From positions 1 to 38,477 of the IMG/VR virus record IMGVR_UViG_3300028025_002417: a stretch of DNA of 38,477 bases. The stretch is one strand, 5' to 3'. The stretch comes from a virus. The position numbers were made by a program, and so were the translations under genes. The notes under the pieces were generated by a model. That model worked only from the letters and a program-made list of their open reading frames with translations. It was not told the DNA's origin and did no database searches. Positions 16,485-24,057 of the stretch are shown one piece after another. The first letter of the stretch is position 1; every line of letters starts with the position of its first letter.

Positions 16485-17017
16485 AGACCTTGACTCATTA
16501 GCAAGGCGGCAAAAAGTCCAACGCCAATACTAGCAAAATATAAAGACATGCTGACTGCTAAAATACTTGCAGTTAACAAAACAATTGCAATTTGAAATGC
16601 AGAACCTGCAAATGTCATCCAAGGACTAGACTTACGAATCTGGTCACGTTCAGCTTCAAGTGCTTTTGCCTTTGCCATTAATTCCTTCTTGCCTTCGCCT
16701 GTTGCAGGTTCGGATTCATATCTATCAATCTTTGCAGTTAACTTGTCTGCTTTATCAAATTGTTTTCTGTCAATTGCATCATCTCTAGCCATTTCAGCGA
16801 GAGTTTGTTTAACTGATTTTGCTTGATAGAATGCCCAAGTATTGTTTGCGCTAATCGTATTATTCAAAACTTTACTGCTATTGCCACTGGCAACATACGT
16901 ATTGATTGCAAGCAAAGCGGCTAGAACAGTAATGAGCCATCCAGCTTTGTCTTTAATTTGTGCTTCACGTTCACTACGTGACAATGGTTTCTTTTCTGAT
17001 AATACTACTTCTGACAT
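16457..17017 (-). CDS. DUF4337-like membrane protein
   Basis: 186 residues. Membrane segments at about residues 25-43, 135-155 and 160-185 bracket a helical coiled region. ISANNTWAFYQAKSVKQT is the hallmark of the DUF4337 family, small membrane proteins of unknown function in Gram-negative bacteria and phages. First gene of the leftward operon, 36 bases from a late-type promoter element. Confidence 0.82.
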   Translation of the reverse strand: MSEVVLSEKKPLSRSEREAQIKDKAGWLITVLAALLAINTYVASGNSSKVLNNTISANNTWAFYQAKSVKQTLAEMARDDAIDRKQFDKADKLTAKIDRYESEPATGEGKKELMAKAKALEAERDQIRKSSPWMTFAGSAFQIAIVLLTASILAVSMSLYFASIGVGLFAALLMSQGLWLWLPIVL

Positions 17018-17052
17018 GTTTAACTCCTAAAACAAAGTAATTAATTCATCAT

Positions 17053-17060
17053 TATTTATG
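17053..17060 (-). promoter_or_regulatory. T4-type late promoter for the leftward operon
   Basis: On the minus strand the bases read CATAAATA, one mismatch from the T4 late core TATAAATA. It lies about 36 bases upstream of the first leftward gene (start 17017), and the ten genes behind it run without an obvious internal terminator. Confidence 0.55.
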
Positions 17061-17131
17061 GTAAACCAAGTTTTTGGCAGGTTTCAGAGGGGGTTTTTGT
17101 TGTTTTTCTGCAACAAAAGCCAAAATAACCC

Positions 17132-17159
17132 TTGACTTGTTGTCCTACTATGGTATACT
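17132..17159 (+). promoter_or_regulatory. Spacer-16 promoter module (copy 1), possibly leaderless
   Basis: TTGACT (17132-17137), 16 bases, TATACT (17154-17159). Upstream are the module elements GTTG (17099), CAAC (17111) and AAAATA (17122). The predicted start falls at about 17166, the ATG of the GIY-YIG gene. Confidence 0.75.
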
Positions 17160-17165
17160 AGTCAT

Positions 17166-17483
17166 ATGACATTGAGAAAGAAACGTTCCGACCGAAACCA
17201 TGTACTGTACAAAGTTACGTGCGTGGATACTGGCGATTCATATGTTGGCTTGACTGTTGCACAGGGTCAAGCCTATGTCCGTTCTGTTAAAGTTCGCTGG
17301 CAAAAACATGTGAGTCGTGCAAAGTGCGAAAACAAAAACTGGGCAATGTGTAATGCATTGCGTAATTTAGCTGGTGCCGCATGGCAATATGAAGTCCTTG
17401 AAGTGATTCGTGGACGTAAACCCGCACACCAGCGTGAACGAGAATTGATTGCCGAATTCGAACCATCTTTGAATACATTTTGA
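17166..17483 (+). CDS. GIY-YIG family endonuclease
   Basis: 105 residues. VLYKVTCVDTGDSYVGLTV (residues 13-31) is the GIY-YIG core in a degenerate form (LYK, YVG). The catalytic arginine is in VRWQKHVSRA and the metal glutamate in ELIAEFEPSLN. It is a stand-alone nuclease domain like the T4 Seg proteins, which are homing or DNA-degrading enzymes. There is no Shine-Dalgarno sequence; the ATG sits where transcription should start. Confidence 0.85.
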   Translation: MTLRKKRSDRNHVLYKVTCVDTGDSYVGLTVAQGQAYVRSVKVRWQKHVSRAKCENKNWAMCNALRNLAGAAWQYEVLEVIRGRKPAHQRERELIAEFEPSLNTF

Positions 17484-17508
17484 CATACCATATATGATGT
17501 GTTATACT
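17480..17508 (+). promoter_or_regulatory. Sigma70-type promoter, spacer 17
   Basis: TTGACA (17480-17485), 17 bases, TATACT (17503-17508), overlapping the stop of the GIY-YIG gene and serving the 17535 gene. Confidence 0.78.
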
Positions 17509-17534
17509 GTTCAATCTATCGTATAGGAGTGCTT

Positions 17535-17741
17535 ATGACAAATTTTAAAACTGACAATCTTGTAGTATTTTTTGGTGCGCTTGCCGCTATTGTGACTATC
17601 GTTGCAATCGGTTCAATTTTCACAATCATGTCAATTAATGTAATTTTTGGAACTGACATTCCAGTTAGTGTCGAAACTGTTTCTGCGATTACTTGGTTGA
17701 CTATTGCCATTGGTGGCGTAATGAAAGGTAGCAAACAATGA
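17535..17741 (+). CDS. Small membrane protein (68 residues)
   Basis: ATG 17535 is chosen because AGGAG (17525-17529) is 5 bases upstream; it also follows the promoter at 17480. Starts MTNFKTDNLVVFFGALAAIV. Two membrane segments (about residues 9-34 and 44-61). The stop overlaps the next start (ATGA). Function unknown. Confidence 0.75.
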   Translation: MTNFKTDNLVVFFGALAAIVTIVAIGSIFTIMSINVIFGTDIPVSVETVSAITWLTIAIGGVMKGSKQ

Positions 17742-18097
17742 AGAAAATCTTAGCGGTTGCAGTTACTGCATTAATTGCAACAAGTGCATTTGCAAATGAT
17801 ATTGTCAATTATCAAATTGTGCCTGTGATTAAAGTTGACCCTATTGGAAGCATGAGGGCAATTTCAGCACCGAGAATGTCGTGTACCAATGTTGAACCTG
17901 TTGAAGGTGCAGGTGCGCCCGTTCAAACGCAACAACAAAAATGTGTAACGTATAGTGACAGAGAGTTTCGCTATAACGTTACTGCATTCAATGTGACATT
18001 TGAATATCAAGGACAGATTCGTACAGTTAAGATGAATTATGATCCAGGTAATGCAATTAGAATTAAGACAGTAACGAAAGTTTATGCTGTAGAATAA
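17738..18097 (+). CDS. Exported protein with YNVTxxYxG domain, paralogue 1
   Basis: 119 residues. A signal peptide (1-19, ending AFA) and a mature domain ending FRYNVTAFNVTFEYQGQ, VKMNYDPGNAIRI. From memory, this resembles the C-terminal domain of bacterial glycine-zipper surface proteins (YxVxYxYxG...DPG). Two cysteines could pair. The next gene is a divergent copy. Periplasmic or outer-membrane role; function unknown. Confidence 0.75.
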   Translation: MKKILAVAVTALIATSAFANDIVNYQIVPVIKVDPIGSMRAISAPRMSCTNVEPVEGAGAPVQTQQQKCVTYSDREFRYNVTAFNVTFEYQGQIRTVKMNYDPGNAIRIKTVTKVYAVE

Positions 18098-18100
18098 GTT

Positions 18101-18505
18101 ATGAAAAAAACGTGTACGCTACATAGTATTATAGCAACTTTATTTTTGTGCAATGTCGCACATGCTAGAGTTGTTCTTGTAGAAGATTCGTCAACTAAAG
18201 ACGGCTACTATATGGCAAAGGTGATAAATGTGAAACCTATTATAGAAAAGGTACCGTACATGACTACAAAAAATTATTGTCAAAAACAATATGGCACGAC
18301 ACACTATTCGGGACCAGGAACTAATACTCTAGTCTTGGGTGTGACGCCTCCACTATCAACCCCCACATGTAGACTTGTCAACGAGCAAGTATATCAAAAT
18401 GTTGTTAGGGGATATCAAGTTACATATGATTTTAAGGGTACACTTAAAACTGCAATTTTAAATAATGAACCAAGTGAATTTGTGCAGGTGTACAATGCTC
18501 CATGA
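18101..18505 (+). CDS. Exported protein with YNVTxxYxG domain, paralogue 2
   Basis: 134 residues. A signal peptide (about 1-22, ending AHA) and the same closing motif as its neighbour: VVRGYQVTYDFKGTLKTAILNNEP. It has its own cysteines (NYCQKQYG, TPTCRLV). The pair probably arose by tandem duplication. The stop overlaps the next start by 4 bases. Confidence 0.72.
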   Translation: MKKTCTLHSIIATLFLCNVAHARVVLVEDSSTKDGYYMAKVINVKPIIEKVPYMTTKNYCQKQYGTTHYSGPGTNTLVLGVTPPLSTPTCRLVNEQVYQNVVRGYQVTYDFKGTLKTAILNNEPSEFVQVYNAP

Positions 18506-18768
18506 CGTATTACATTTATGGCGCAGAGGACAGCAAAACAACTTGGAAAGCTGAAACACTTCTAACAGTTTGTAGGCGAGACTATAAGTTATTTTTATTG
18601 GGTCAAGACTATACGATAGACCAATTACAAATATTAGTCCCAAATACAGATTTTGTTCCACACATATACCACGGCGCAAAATACATTGGTGGTATAAAAG
18701 AATTGTACGATTACTTGTATAGCGAAGTTAAGCACGAAAAGCAATTTCAAAACGAAACTAAGGAATAG
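18502..18768 (+). CDS. Glutaredoxin-like protein without catalytic cysteines
   Basis: 88 residues with a glutaredoxin-like plan: YYIYGAE, then KAETLL, a cis-proline segment (DFVPHIYHG) and the YIGGIKELYDYL glutathione-side motif. Where CPYC should be, the sequence has SKTT, so neither active-site cysteine is present. It cannot act as a normal thiol reductase; a binding or structural role is possible. It overlaps the upstream secreted protein gene by 4 bases. Confidence 0.72.
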   Translation: MTYYIYGAEDSKTTWKAETLLTVCRRDYKLFLLGQDYTIDQLQILVPNTDFVPHIYHGAKYIGGIKELYDYLYSEVKHEKQFQNETKE

Positions 18769-18771
18769 ATT

Positions 18772-19224
18772 ATGTCAGATTATGAATATGACTACAAGCG
18801 ATTTGATGATATTATCATTAGTTTATTGACTACATCATGGCGAGAGCCAGAGAATTTAGAAATCGGTGAAGACATTTCCGATATCTCCGAAATCAAAATT
18901 ATCTTTGATGGCTATGGCGATTTGGAAGACGTAGATGCGGATGGTAATTATCGCTATACTGAGGGTGGCAATACGAACATGGAATCGTATGCGATTTTCA
19001 TTCATAAAGATTCTGCACAGGAAGACTTTGTATTTCCCGAACATGAATTGACGCCTTGGTGTTTGATTCACCGACCAAAAGAAGAAGTCTGCATTTATGC
19101 ATGGTATGACGTAGAGAACGACACTTGGGATATTTTGCCATTGGAAGAACGAGTAGAAGATACCGACTTGACAACTGAACAGGTTATGGGTATACTAGAG
19201 ACATTGAACGAAAGATATTTTTAA
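18772..19224 (+). CDS. Acidic hypothetical protein
   Basis: 150 residues, strongly acidic, with no signal peptide, membrane segment or recognised motif. FDGYGDLEDVDADGNYRYTE contains a DxDxDG-like loop that could bind calcium, but only one such loop is present. It is followed closely by the 19241 gene. Confidence 0.7.
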   Translation: MSDYEYDYKRFDDIIISLLTTSWREPENLEIGEDISDISEIKIIFDGYGDLEDVDADGNYRYTEGGNTNMESYAIFIHKDSAQEDFVFPEHELTPWCLIHRPKEEVCIYAWYDVENDTWDILPLEERVEDTDLTTEQVMGILETLNERYF

Positions 19225-19240
19225 CATGGAGAACTTTGAT

Positions 19241-19540
19241 ATGACAACTTTTAACTATGCAACAAGTGATGCAAAAGAACAAAAAGTATTTCGTGATTGG
19301 CTTGTTAGCCACCTCAAGTACGGACCTGTGACCGTTGACTTTCTAAAGAAAGACGGCACAATGCGTACCATGAAATGCACATTGCAAGAGTCTGCAATTC
19401 CAACATACGAAAAGAAAACCGAACGTGTTCGCACCACTTCAACTGATGAGTCTATCTCTGTAGTTGACTTGGAGAAAAACGAATGGCGTTCATTCCGTTA
19501 CGATTCTATTAAATCTGTATCATTTACATTGGGTGAATAA
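19241..19540 (+). CDS. SH3-like beta-barrel protein (DUF2693-like)
   Basis: 99 residues from ATG 19241, favoured by GGAG at 19228-19231; ATG 19226 has no clear ribosome site. The VTVDFLKKDGTMRTMKCTL, IPTYEKKTE and EWRSFRYDSIKSV segments match small phage proteins of the DUF2693 / SH3 beta-barrel type. Probably a nucleic-acid-binding or regulatory adaptor; function unproven. Confidence 0.78.
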   Translation: MTTFNYATSDAKEQKVFRDWLVSHLKYGPVTVDFLKKDGTMRTMKCTLQESAIPTYEKKTERVRTTSTDESISVVDLEKNEWRSFRYDSIKSVSFTLGE

Positions 19541-19542
19541 CT

Positions 19543-20664
19543 ATGAAATTTTCCAAGATTAATCCTGGTGCCGATGCAAAAGCATATGGTATGGAACCTT
19601 CTTGGACCAATCAAGCCGAGATGACAAATCTTAGAAGCGAAGAAATTCGTGCATTGAATTGGTATAATTATTTTTGTGACAACAAGCAAGCAAAAACGTT
19701 TGTTGTCGAATACATGGCTAGCATTGATAGACCAAAAGAAGAAATTTCTTTAGTCGCATCAAGTGACGCATCTATTCCAGTACAACTTGGTTGGGTAGCA
19801 CGTATGATGTGTATGGGTTACGAACCATCCGAATCATTCAAGAAATTCTTTGTGAAAGAGTTTAAGACTGCAATAGAGAATGCAAAGAAAACCAAAAAAT
19901 CAAAAGCACCTGTAGTTGCATCAACCGCACCAGTCGTTAACATTCAAGATAGAATTCGTGAAAAGGCAGCCGAAGAAGTTGGCGAAATTGAAGGTCTTGT
20001 TGATGACTTTATTGCAGGCGGCTGTAAGTCTGCACCAGATATGCAATCATATCTGAAAGGTAAAGAATTATCTGCCGTTGTGCAAAAGCGTATGTGTGAA
20101 GTGTTCATCAAACGTTCTAAAGAATTCGAAGAAGTGATGAATACTTCCGATGCTGATATCAAAGAAGGTTATTCTAATTTCAGTAAAGTTCAATTGCGTA
20201 AAGTAAAAGAGTTCTATGATACGATTGTTGCTGAAACGAATCGTGGTGCAGAAAAGAAACCTACCCGTAAAGCACGTAAAGTAAAAGAGAAACCTGCAAG
20301 TGTGATTGCCGCTAAAGTGCAATACATGAAAGATTTTGCCGAGTTGAATTTGAAAAGTGTTCTACCAGAAAAGATTGTTGGTGCGAATCAAGTATGGTTG
20401 TATAATACCAAAACAAAATTGCTTGGCATGTACAATTGCGACAATGCAAAAGGTTTGACAATCAAAGGCACGACAATTCAAAACTTCAATACTGAAACGT
20501 CCATTGGTAAACGTTTGCGTAAGCCCGAAGTGACTGTTAAACAAGTACTTGATGGTGGTAAGATTGTGTTGAAAAAACTGTTAGACGGATTGACTACCAA
20601 GCCTTCCGAATTGACAGGACGCATTAACTCTGATACAATTGTTGTTAGAGTAATAACTGGATAA
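19543..20664 (+). CDS. Conserved phage protein of unknown function next to RNase H
   Basis: 373 residues. Starts MKFSKINPGADAKAYG. A helical N-terminal half with a Lys/Ala linker (KKTKKSKAPVVASTAP) precedes a central helical domain and a second basic linker (KKPTRKARKVKEKPA). The C-terminal domain (ANQVWLYNTKTKLLGMYNC, then LKKLLDGLTTKPSELTGR) could bind nucleic acid. It sits directly upstream of the T4-type RNase H. Not assignable. Confidence 0.75.
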   Translation: MKFSKINPGADAKAYGMEPSWTNQAEMTNLRSEEIRALNWYNYFCDNKQAKTFVVEYMASIDRPKEEISLVASSDASIPVQLGWVARMMCMGYEPSESFKKFFVKEFKTAIENAKKTKKSKAPVVASTAPVVNIQDRIREKAAEEVGEIEGLVDDFIAGGCKSAPDMQSYLKGKELSAVVQKRMCEVFIKRSKEFEEVMNTSDADIKEGYSNFSKVQLRKVKEFYDTIVAETNRGAEKKPTRKARKVKEKPASVIAAKVQYMKDFAELNLKSVLPEKIVGANQVWLYNTKTKLLGMYNCDNAKGLTIKGTTIQNFNTETSIGKRLRKPEVTVKQVLDGGKIVLKKLLDGLTTKPSELTGRINSDTIVVRVITG

Positions 20665-20670
20665 CTTAAA

Positions 20671-21537
20671 ATGATTTTAATTGATTTGAATCAAGTAATG
20701 ATTTCAAACTTGATGATGCAAATAAATTCGAATGCATCAAACCCAATTGATGAGAACCTTATTCGCCACATGGTGCTGAATAGCATTCGAATGTACAATG
20801 TCAAATTCAAAGATGATTATGGCGACATTGTTATCTGTTGCGATGATAAGAAGTACTGGCGCAGAGACTACTTTCCTTACTACAAAGCTGGTCGTAAGAA
20901 AGACAGAGAGGCATCTCCGTTTGACTGGAATATGATTTTCGAAACGCTAAACAAAGTGCGTGACGAAATCAAAGAATACTTTCCGTACAAAGTGATTCAA
21001 GTTGATAAGACTGAAGCCGATGACGTTATTGCTACGTTGGCGCACAAGTTCGGTGTTCCACTTAAAAACAGTACGACAGAAAAGATTCTGATTCTATCTA
21101 GCGACAAAGACTTTATGCAATTGCAGAAGTTCGCTAATGTAGAACAGTACAGTCCAATGGGTAAGAAGTTCTTGCGTACTAACAATCCAGATGCCTTTCT
21201 GAAAGAACACATTATCAAAGGCGATAGAAGCGATGGAATCCCTAACTTTCTGTCTTCCGATGATACATTTGTCGTAGAAGCACGACAAAAACCTGTAACT
21301 GAGAAAAAGCTAAATAAGTGGTTAGAAGAAGAACCTGAGTCTTTTTGTGATGAAGTTATGCTGAGAAATTACAAGCGAAACGAATTGCTGATTGACCTGT
21401 CTAAGATTCCAACTGAGTATCAAGAGAAGATTCTTGAGGCTTATGAAAATACCCCTAAACGTGGTAGGGAAAAACTACTTAACTATTTTATCCAAAACCG
21501 CATGAAGCAGTTGTTGGAACATATACAGGAATTTTAA
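20671..21537 (+). CDS. rnh: T4-type RNase H (5'-3' exonuclease, FEN family)
   Basis: 288 residues. It removes RNA primers from lagging-strand fragments. The acidic residues of the FEN/PIN active site are in place: D5 (ILIDLNQ), the CCDD pair with YWRRDYFPYYKAGRKK, EADDVIATL, SSDKDF and the helical-clamp end KGDRSDGIPNF. The length is close to T4 RNase H (305). It starts 6 bases after the upstream gene and is followed at once by the DUF6433-like gene. Confidence 0.92.
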   Translation: MILIDLNQVMISNLMMQINSNASNPIDENLIRHMVLNSIRMYNVKFKDDYGDIVICCDDKKYWRRDYFPYYKAGRKKDREASPFDWNMIFETLNKVRDEIKEYFPYKVIQVDKTEADDVIATLAHKFGVPLKNSTTEKILILSSDKDFMQLQKFANVEQYSPMGKKFLRTNNPDAFLKEHIIKGDRSDGIPNFLSSDDTFVVEARQKPVTEKKLNKWLEEEPESFCDEVMLRNYKRNELLIDLSKIPTEYQEKILEAYENTPKRGREKLLNYFIQNRMKQLLEHIQEF

Positions 21538-21538
21538 A

Positions 21539-21982
21539 ATGGCTATTGATATTAGTAAGATGACTTTGCCCGAGTTGCTACAACATGTTGCTGAATTACC
21601 AGCGGCTAAAAGAGCAAGTTCACTAAAGCAGATTGCAAACTTGACACCAGAATTGAAAACGGTGTTGCACTATACGTTTCACAAAAACATTGTATTTGAT
21701 TTGCCTGTTGGCGCACCCCCATATAAACCTATGGAAACTCCAGGTAATTGGGGACACAATCGTCTACCAAAAGAATTGAGAAAGTTTCAGTATTTCTTAA
21801 AAGGAAGTACATTGAATCCTATCAAGCGTGAATCAATTTTTATTGAGGTTCTTGAAACAGTTTCTCCAGAAGAGGCTAAACTTGTTTTGATGATGAAGGA
21901 TAAAAAACTTACGTATAAGGGCATCACTAGAAAACTCATTGAAGAAGCGTTGCCTGAAATCTTGCAGGGAGAATCAGAGTAA
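21539..21982 (+). CDS. DUF6433-like conserved phage protein
   Basis: 147 residues. LPKELRKFQYFLKGSTLNPIKRES, quoted in part, VSPEEAKLVLMMKDKKL and the NWGHNRLP segment mark a family seen in T4-like aquatic phages beside replication genes. No catalytic residues known. It probably belongs to the replication or DNA-binding machinery by context only. Confidence 0.8.
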   Translation: MAIDISKMTLPELLQHVAELPAAKRASSLKQIANLTPELKTVLHYTFHKNIVFDLPVGAPPYKPMETPGNWGHNRLPKELRKFQYFLKGSTLNPIKRESIFIEVLETVSPEEAKLVLMMKDKKLTYKGITRKLIEEALPEILQGESE

Positions 21983-21986
21983 CAAA

Positions 21987-22175
21987 ATGGCAAAGACAAA
22001 AAAATATTCCAGTTTCCGAGACTTTTATGAAGACGAAGGTCGAGTAAGGAAACCGAAGTTGAACGAATCTAAAAAACAAAAAGATAAGTTCAAGCATCAA
22101 ACAAAGTTTATCGATCCAAAAAATCTTAAAGATGATGATTGGGACGAGTTTGAAGAATTTGACGAAGTAAAATAA
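21987..22175 (+). CDS. Small charged protein (62 residues)
   Basis: ATG 21987, 4 bases after the upstream stop. A basic N-terminal part (MAKTKKYSSFRDFYEDEG, KPKLNESKKQKDKFKH) and an acidic tail (DDDWDEFEEFDEVK). Probably disordered. Conserved small partners of this shape accompany replication genes in T4-like phages; function unknown. Confidence 0.7.
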   Translation: MAKTKKYSSFRDFYEDEGRVRKPKLNESKKQKDKFKHQTKFIDPKNLKDDDWDEFEEFDEVK

Positions 22176-22176
22176 C

Positions 22177-22743
22177 ATGTACTTATATAATGAAAACGGC
22201 AAGCATCTAGGTTGGTTCACATGGAAAGATGCTTACGAAGTGAGCAAAAACATTGACTTTGCTGTCTACTCTTTCGCATTCGTAGATAAGATGCCTAAGA
22301 ACAATGTACTCCCATTTCAATTGGAAGATACATTCTACATTGGCATGTCTTGTGGAAGATATTTCGATAAGAAAAATCGTACCGCAACTGGTGGTACTTA
22401 TGTGACATACTTGCAGAAGCGACTTCTGATTCACAACAAGTATCTGTCAAAGCCAACACCAACAAGTAAGAAGTCTAAGATGTTCTTTGAACATTACAAT
22501 CCACTTCTACAACCACAGAAACAAAGATTCGTAAGCATTTCAATTCCCGATGAAAACATGAATGATTATTCTATTCGTGCATTCATTAGTCTTGTCGAAT
22601 CTGAACATGTTTTCTTGTACACTAAACAATTCGGTCAGCCGCCGCTGTTGAATTTGGATGAACAGTACAAGCCAAATCGTAAGAAAGATTCAATTTCAAA
22701 TCGTGTGATGAGTTCGCCTAGTTTGGCACAACATTTTGGATAA
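22177..22743 (+). CDS. GIY-YIG-like protein (tentative)
   Basis: 188 residues. The order VYSFAFVD, DTFYIGMSCG, YLQKRLLIHNKYL and a late FISLVESEHVFLY with PPLLNLDE follows the GIY-YIG plan: first strand, YIG, catalytic arginine and metal glutamate. The motifs are degenerate, so this is a proposal. If right, the window has two GIY-YIG proteins. A non-catalytic derivative is the alternative. Confidence 0.62.
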   Translation: MYLYNENGKHLGWFTWKDAYEVSKNIDFAVYSFAFVDKMPKNNVLPFQLEDTFYIGMSCGRYFDKKNRTATGGTYVTYLQKRLLIHNKYLSKPTPTSKKSKMFFEHYNPLLQPQKQRFVSISIPDENMNDYSIRAFISLVESEHVFLYTKQFGQPPLLNLDEQYKPNRKKDSISNRVMSSPSLAQHFG

Positions 22744-22746
22744 ATT

Positions 22747-23346
22747 ATGAAACAAGAATTGGATGAAGCACTATGTGCAAAGTACCCAAAGATTTTCAAG
22801 TATCGTCATGCACCAATGACGCATACTGCTATGTGTTGGGGTTTCGATTGTGGTGATGGTTGGTACAACATCATTGACGTATTGTGCGGAAACATTCAAA
22901 GCCACGTTGATTTTAAGCGTAAGCGCCGTGCAAGAGCGTTACAATTTAATCGTGCATTGAAACGTGCATTGGCTGGAGATACACGACCACTTCAAATGCA
23001 TTTTACATTTGGTGGTAAAGAAGAGCCGGACGAGTGGGCAATCGAAATGGCTAACAAAGCAATTGTGAAAGCGGAGTTCAATGAAGTCCCACCACCCATG
23101 CCATACATCACAGCAAGTCAAGTGAAAGAAAAGTTTGGTGGATTGCGATTCTACACAAATGGTTATACTGACGAGGTTAGTGGAATGATTCGCATGGCAG
23201 AGGCAATGTCATATCGTACATGTGAAGAGTGTGGCAGTCCTGGTCGTTCAAATAGTTACGGATGGATTTCAACATTGTGCGATACACACCGACTAGAACG
23301 AGGCGAAGACTTACCACAAAACAAGAAACTAGAGTCCGAAAATTGA
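22747..23346 (+). CDS. Conserved phage protein with C-terminal zinc site
   Basis: 199 residues. The CWGFDCGDGWYNIIDVLC region (residues 30-47) and QVKEKFGGLRFYTNG are well conserved in unrelated phages. The C-terminal CEECGSPGRSNSYGW with CDTH gives four zinc ligands. Function unknown despite wide spread. It is the last gene before the terminator at 23373. Confidence 0.8.
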   Translation: MKQELDEALCAKYPKIFKYRHAPMTHTAMCWGFDCGDGWYNIIDVLCGNIQSHVDFKRKRRARALQFNRALKRALAGDTRPLQMHFTFGGKEEPDEWAIEMANKAIVKAEFNEVPPPMPYITASQVKEKFGGLRFYTNGYTDEVSGMIRMAEAMSYRTCEECGSPGRSNSYGWISTLCDTHRLERGEDLPQNKKLESEN

Positions 23347-23372
23347 ATACCGAAGTACTAATACCCATTTCC

Positions 23373-23396
23373 AAGCCGTCCTAGACGGCTTTTTTG
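23373..23396 (+). terminator. Rho-independent terminator
   Basis: AAGCCGTC, loop CTA, GACGGCTT followed by a run of T. It ends the 17-23 kb rightward operon. Confidence 0.9.
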
Positions 23397-23448
23397 TTGT
23401 TTTTTTCACAAAAAGTGTTGTTTTTTTGCACAAAACCTCAAATATCCG

Positions 23449-23476
23449 TTGACTTGCCTACCAGTACCTGTATAAT
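23449..23476 (+). promoter_or_regulatory. Spacer-16 promoter module (copy 2)
   Basis: TTGACT (23449-23454), 16 bases, TATAAT (23471-23476) then AGA. AAATA sits 4 bases before the -35 box; a GTTG and a CAC stand where the other copies have GTTG/CAAC. Confidence 0.8.
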
Positions 23477-23512
23477 AGATTCTGTAGTGAGTGAGATTGA
23501 TTGGAGATTTAA

Positions 23513-23593
23513 ATGATTACGGTTTTGACAATTTTTGCAGTAATGATTCTAGTTGGTGTTGTTGTTGGCGGTTCTGTTACAACCCTCGGTTAA
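23513..23593 (+). CDS. 26-residue membrane microprotein
   Basis: A single hydrophobic helix, starting MITVLTIFAVMILVG and ending GGSVTTLG. It has a strong promoter (23449) and GGAG (23503-23506) 6 bases before the ATG, which is why a protein this short is called. It would sit in the inner membrane. It could regulate a membrane protein or help depolarise the cell; no direct evidence. Confidence 0.62.
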   Translation: MITVLTIFAVMILVGVVVGGSVTTLG

Positions 23594-23611
23594 TTGATAA
23601 AGGAAATGAAA

Positions 23612-23944
23612 ATGATTGACGGATTTAATGAATACCTCGAATGCATCAAAGCTGACTATGTTAAATGGCATGGTGACAATCCTTCTGAAATTCAAAAAGC
23701 AATGGCGCAAGAATTTTGCGATTCCTTGTCCTATGAAGTTGGTCGTAGTTACATCAAAGTAATTACTGGTCGTAAAGGTAGCGGTCGTTCCGTGCATTCG
23801 TTTGTGTGTTTGCGTGATATGGGCAAATTCACTAAAGGTGACATTTTGAAAGCGGCTGGTTGGTCGGCTCCTGCAAAGAATTTCGCACGTGGTAACACGA
23901 TGGCACGGACTTTCCAGAATGTTCGTTGGACTGGAGCAATGTGA
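23612..23944 (+). CDS. Conserved small phage protein
   Basis: 110 residues. ATG 23612 is favoured because AAGGA is 7 bases upstream; ATG 23606 is too close to it. Contains YIKVITGRKGSGRSVHSFVC and GDILKAAGWSAPAKNFARGN; the latter is, from memory, a conserved stretch in many phages of aquatic and soil bacteria. Function unknown. Confidence 0.75.
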   Translation: MIDGFNEYLECIKADYVKWHGDNPSEIQKAMAQEFCDSLSYEVGRSYIKVITGRKGSGRSVHSFVCLRDMGKFTKGDILKAAGWSAPAKNFARGNTMARTFQNVRWTGAM

Positions 23945-23992
23945 ATACCAAAGTATTCAGTTGCAAAAAAACAACAGAATCGAAAATAGTTG

Positions 23993-24020
23993 TTGACAAG
24001 TATACCGATTCTGTTATACT
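23993..24020 (+). promoter_or_regulatory. Spacer-16 promoter module (copy 3)
   Basis: TTGACA (23993-23998), 16 bases, TATACT (24015-24020). Upstream AACAAC (23970) and GTTGTT (23989), separated by 13 bases containing GAAAATA, form an inverted repeat overlapping the -35 box. Confidence 0.82.
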
Positions 24021-24057
24021 AGAGTCTAGAGATTGAGAAACAAAGAGGAAATTTGAT

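Noticed and set aside
23943-23958. GAATAC/GTATTC hairpin after the 23612 gene as a terminator
   Set aside because: Only 6 weak pairs and no immediate T run; at most a pause or processing site.
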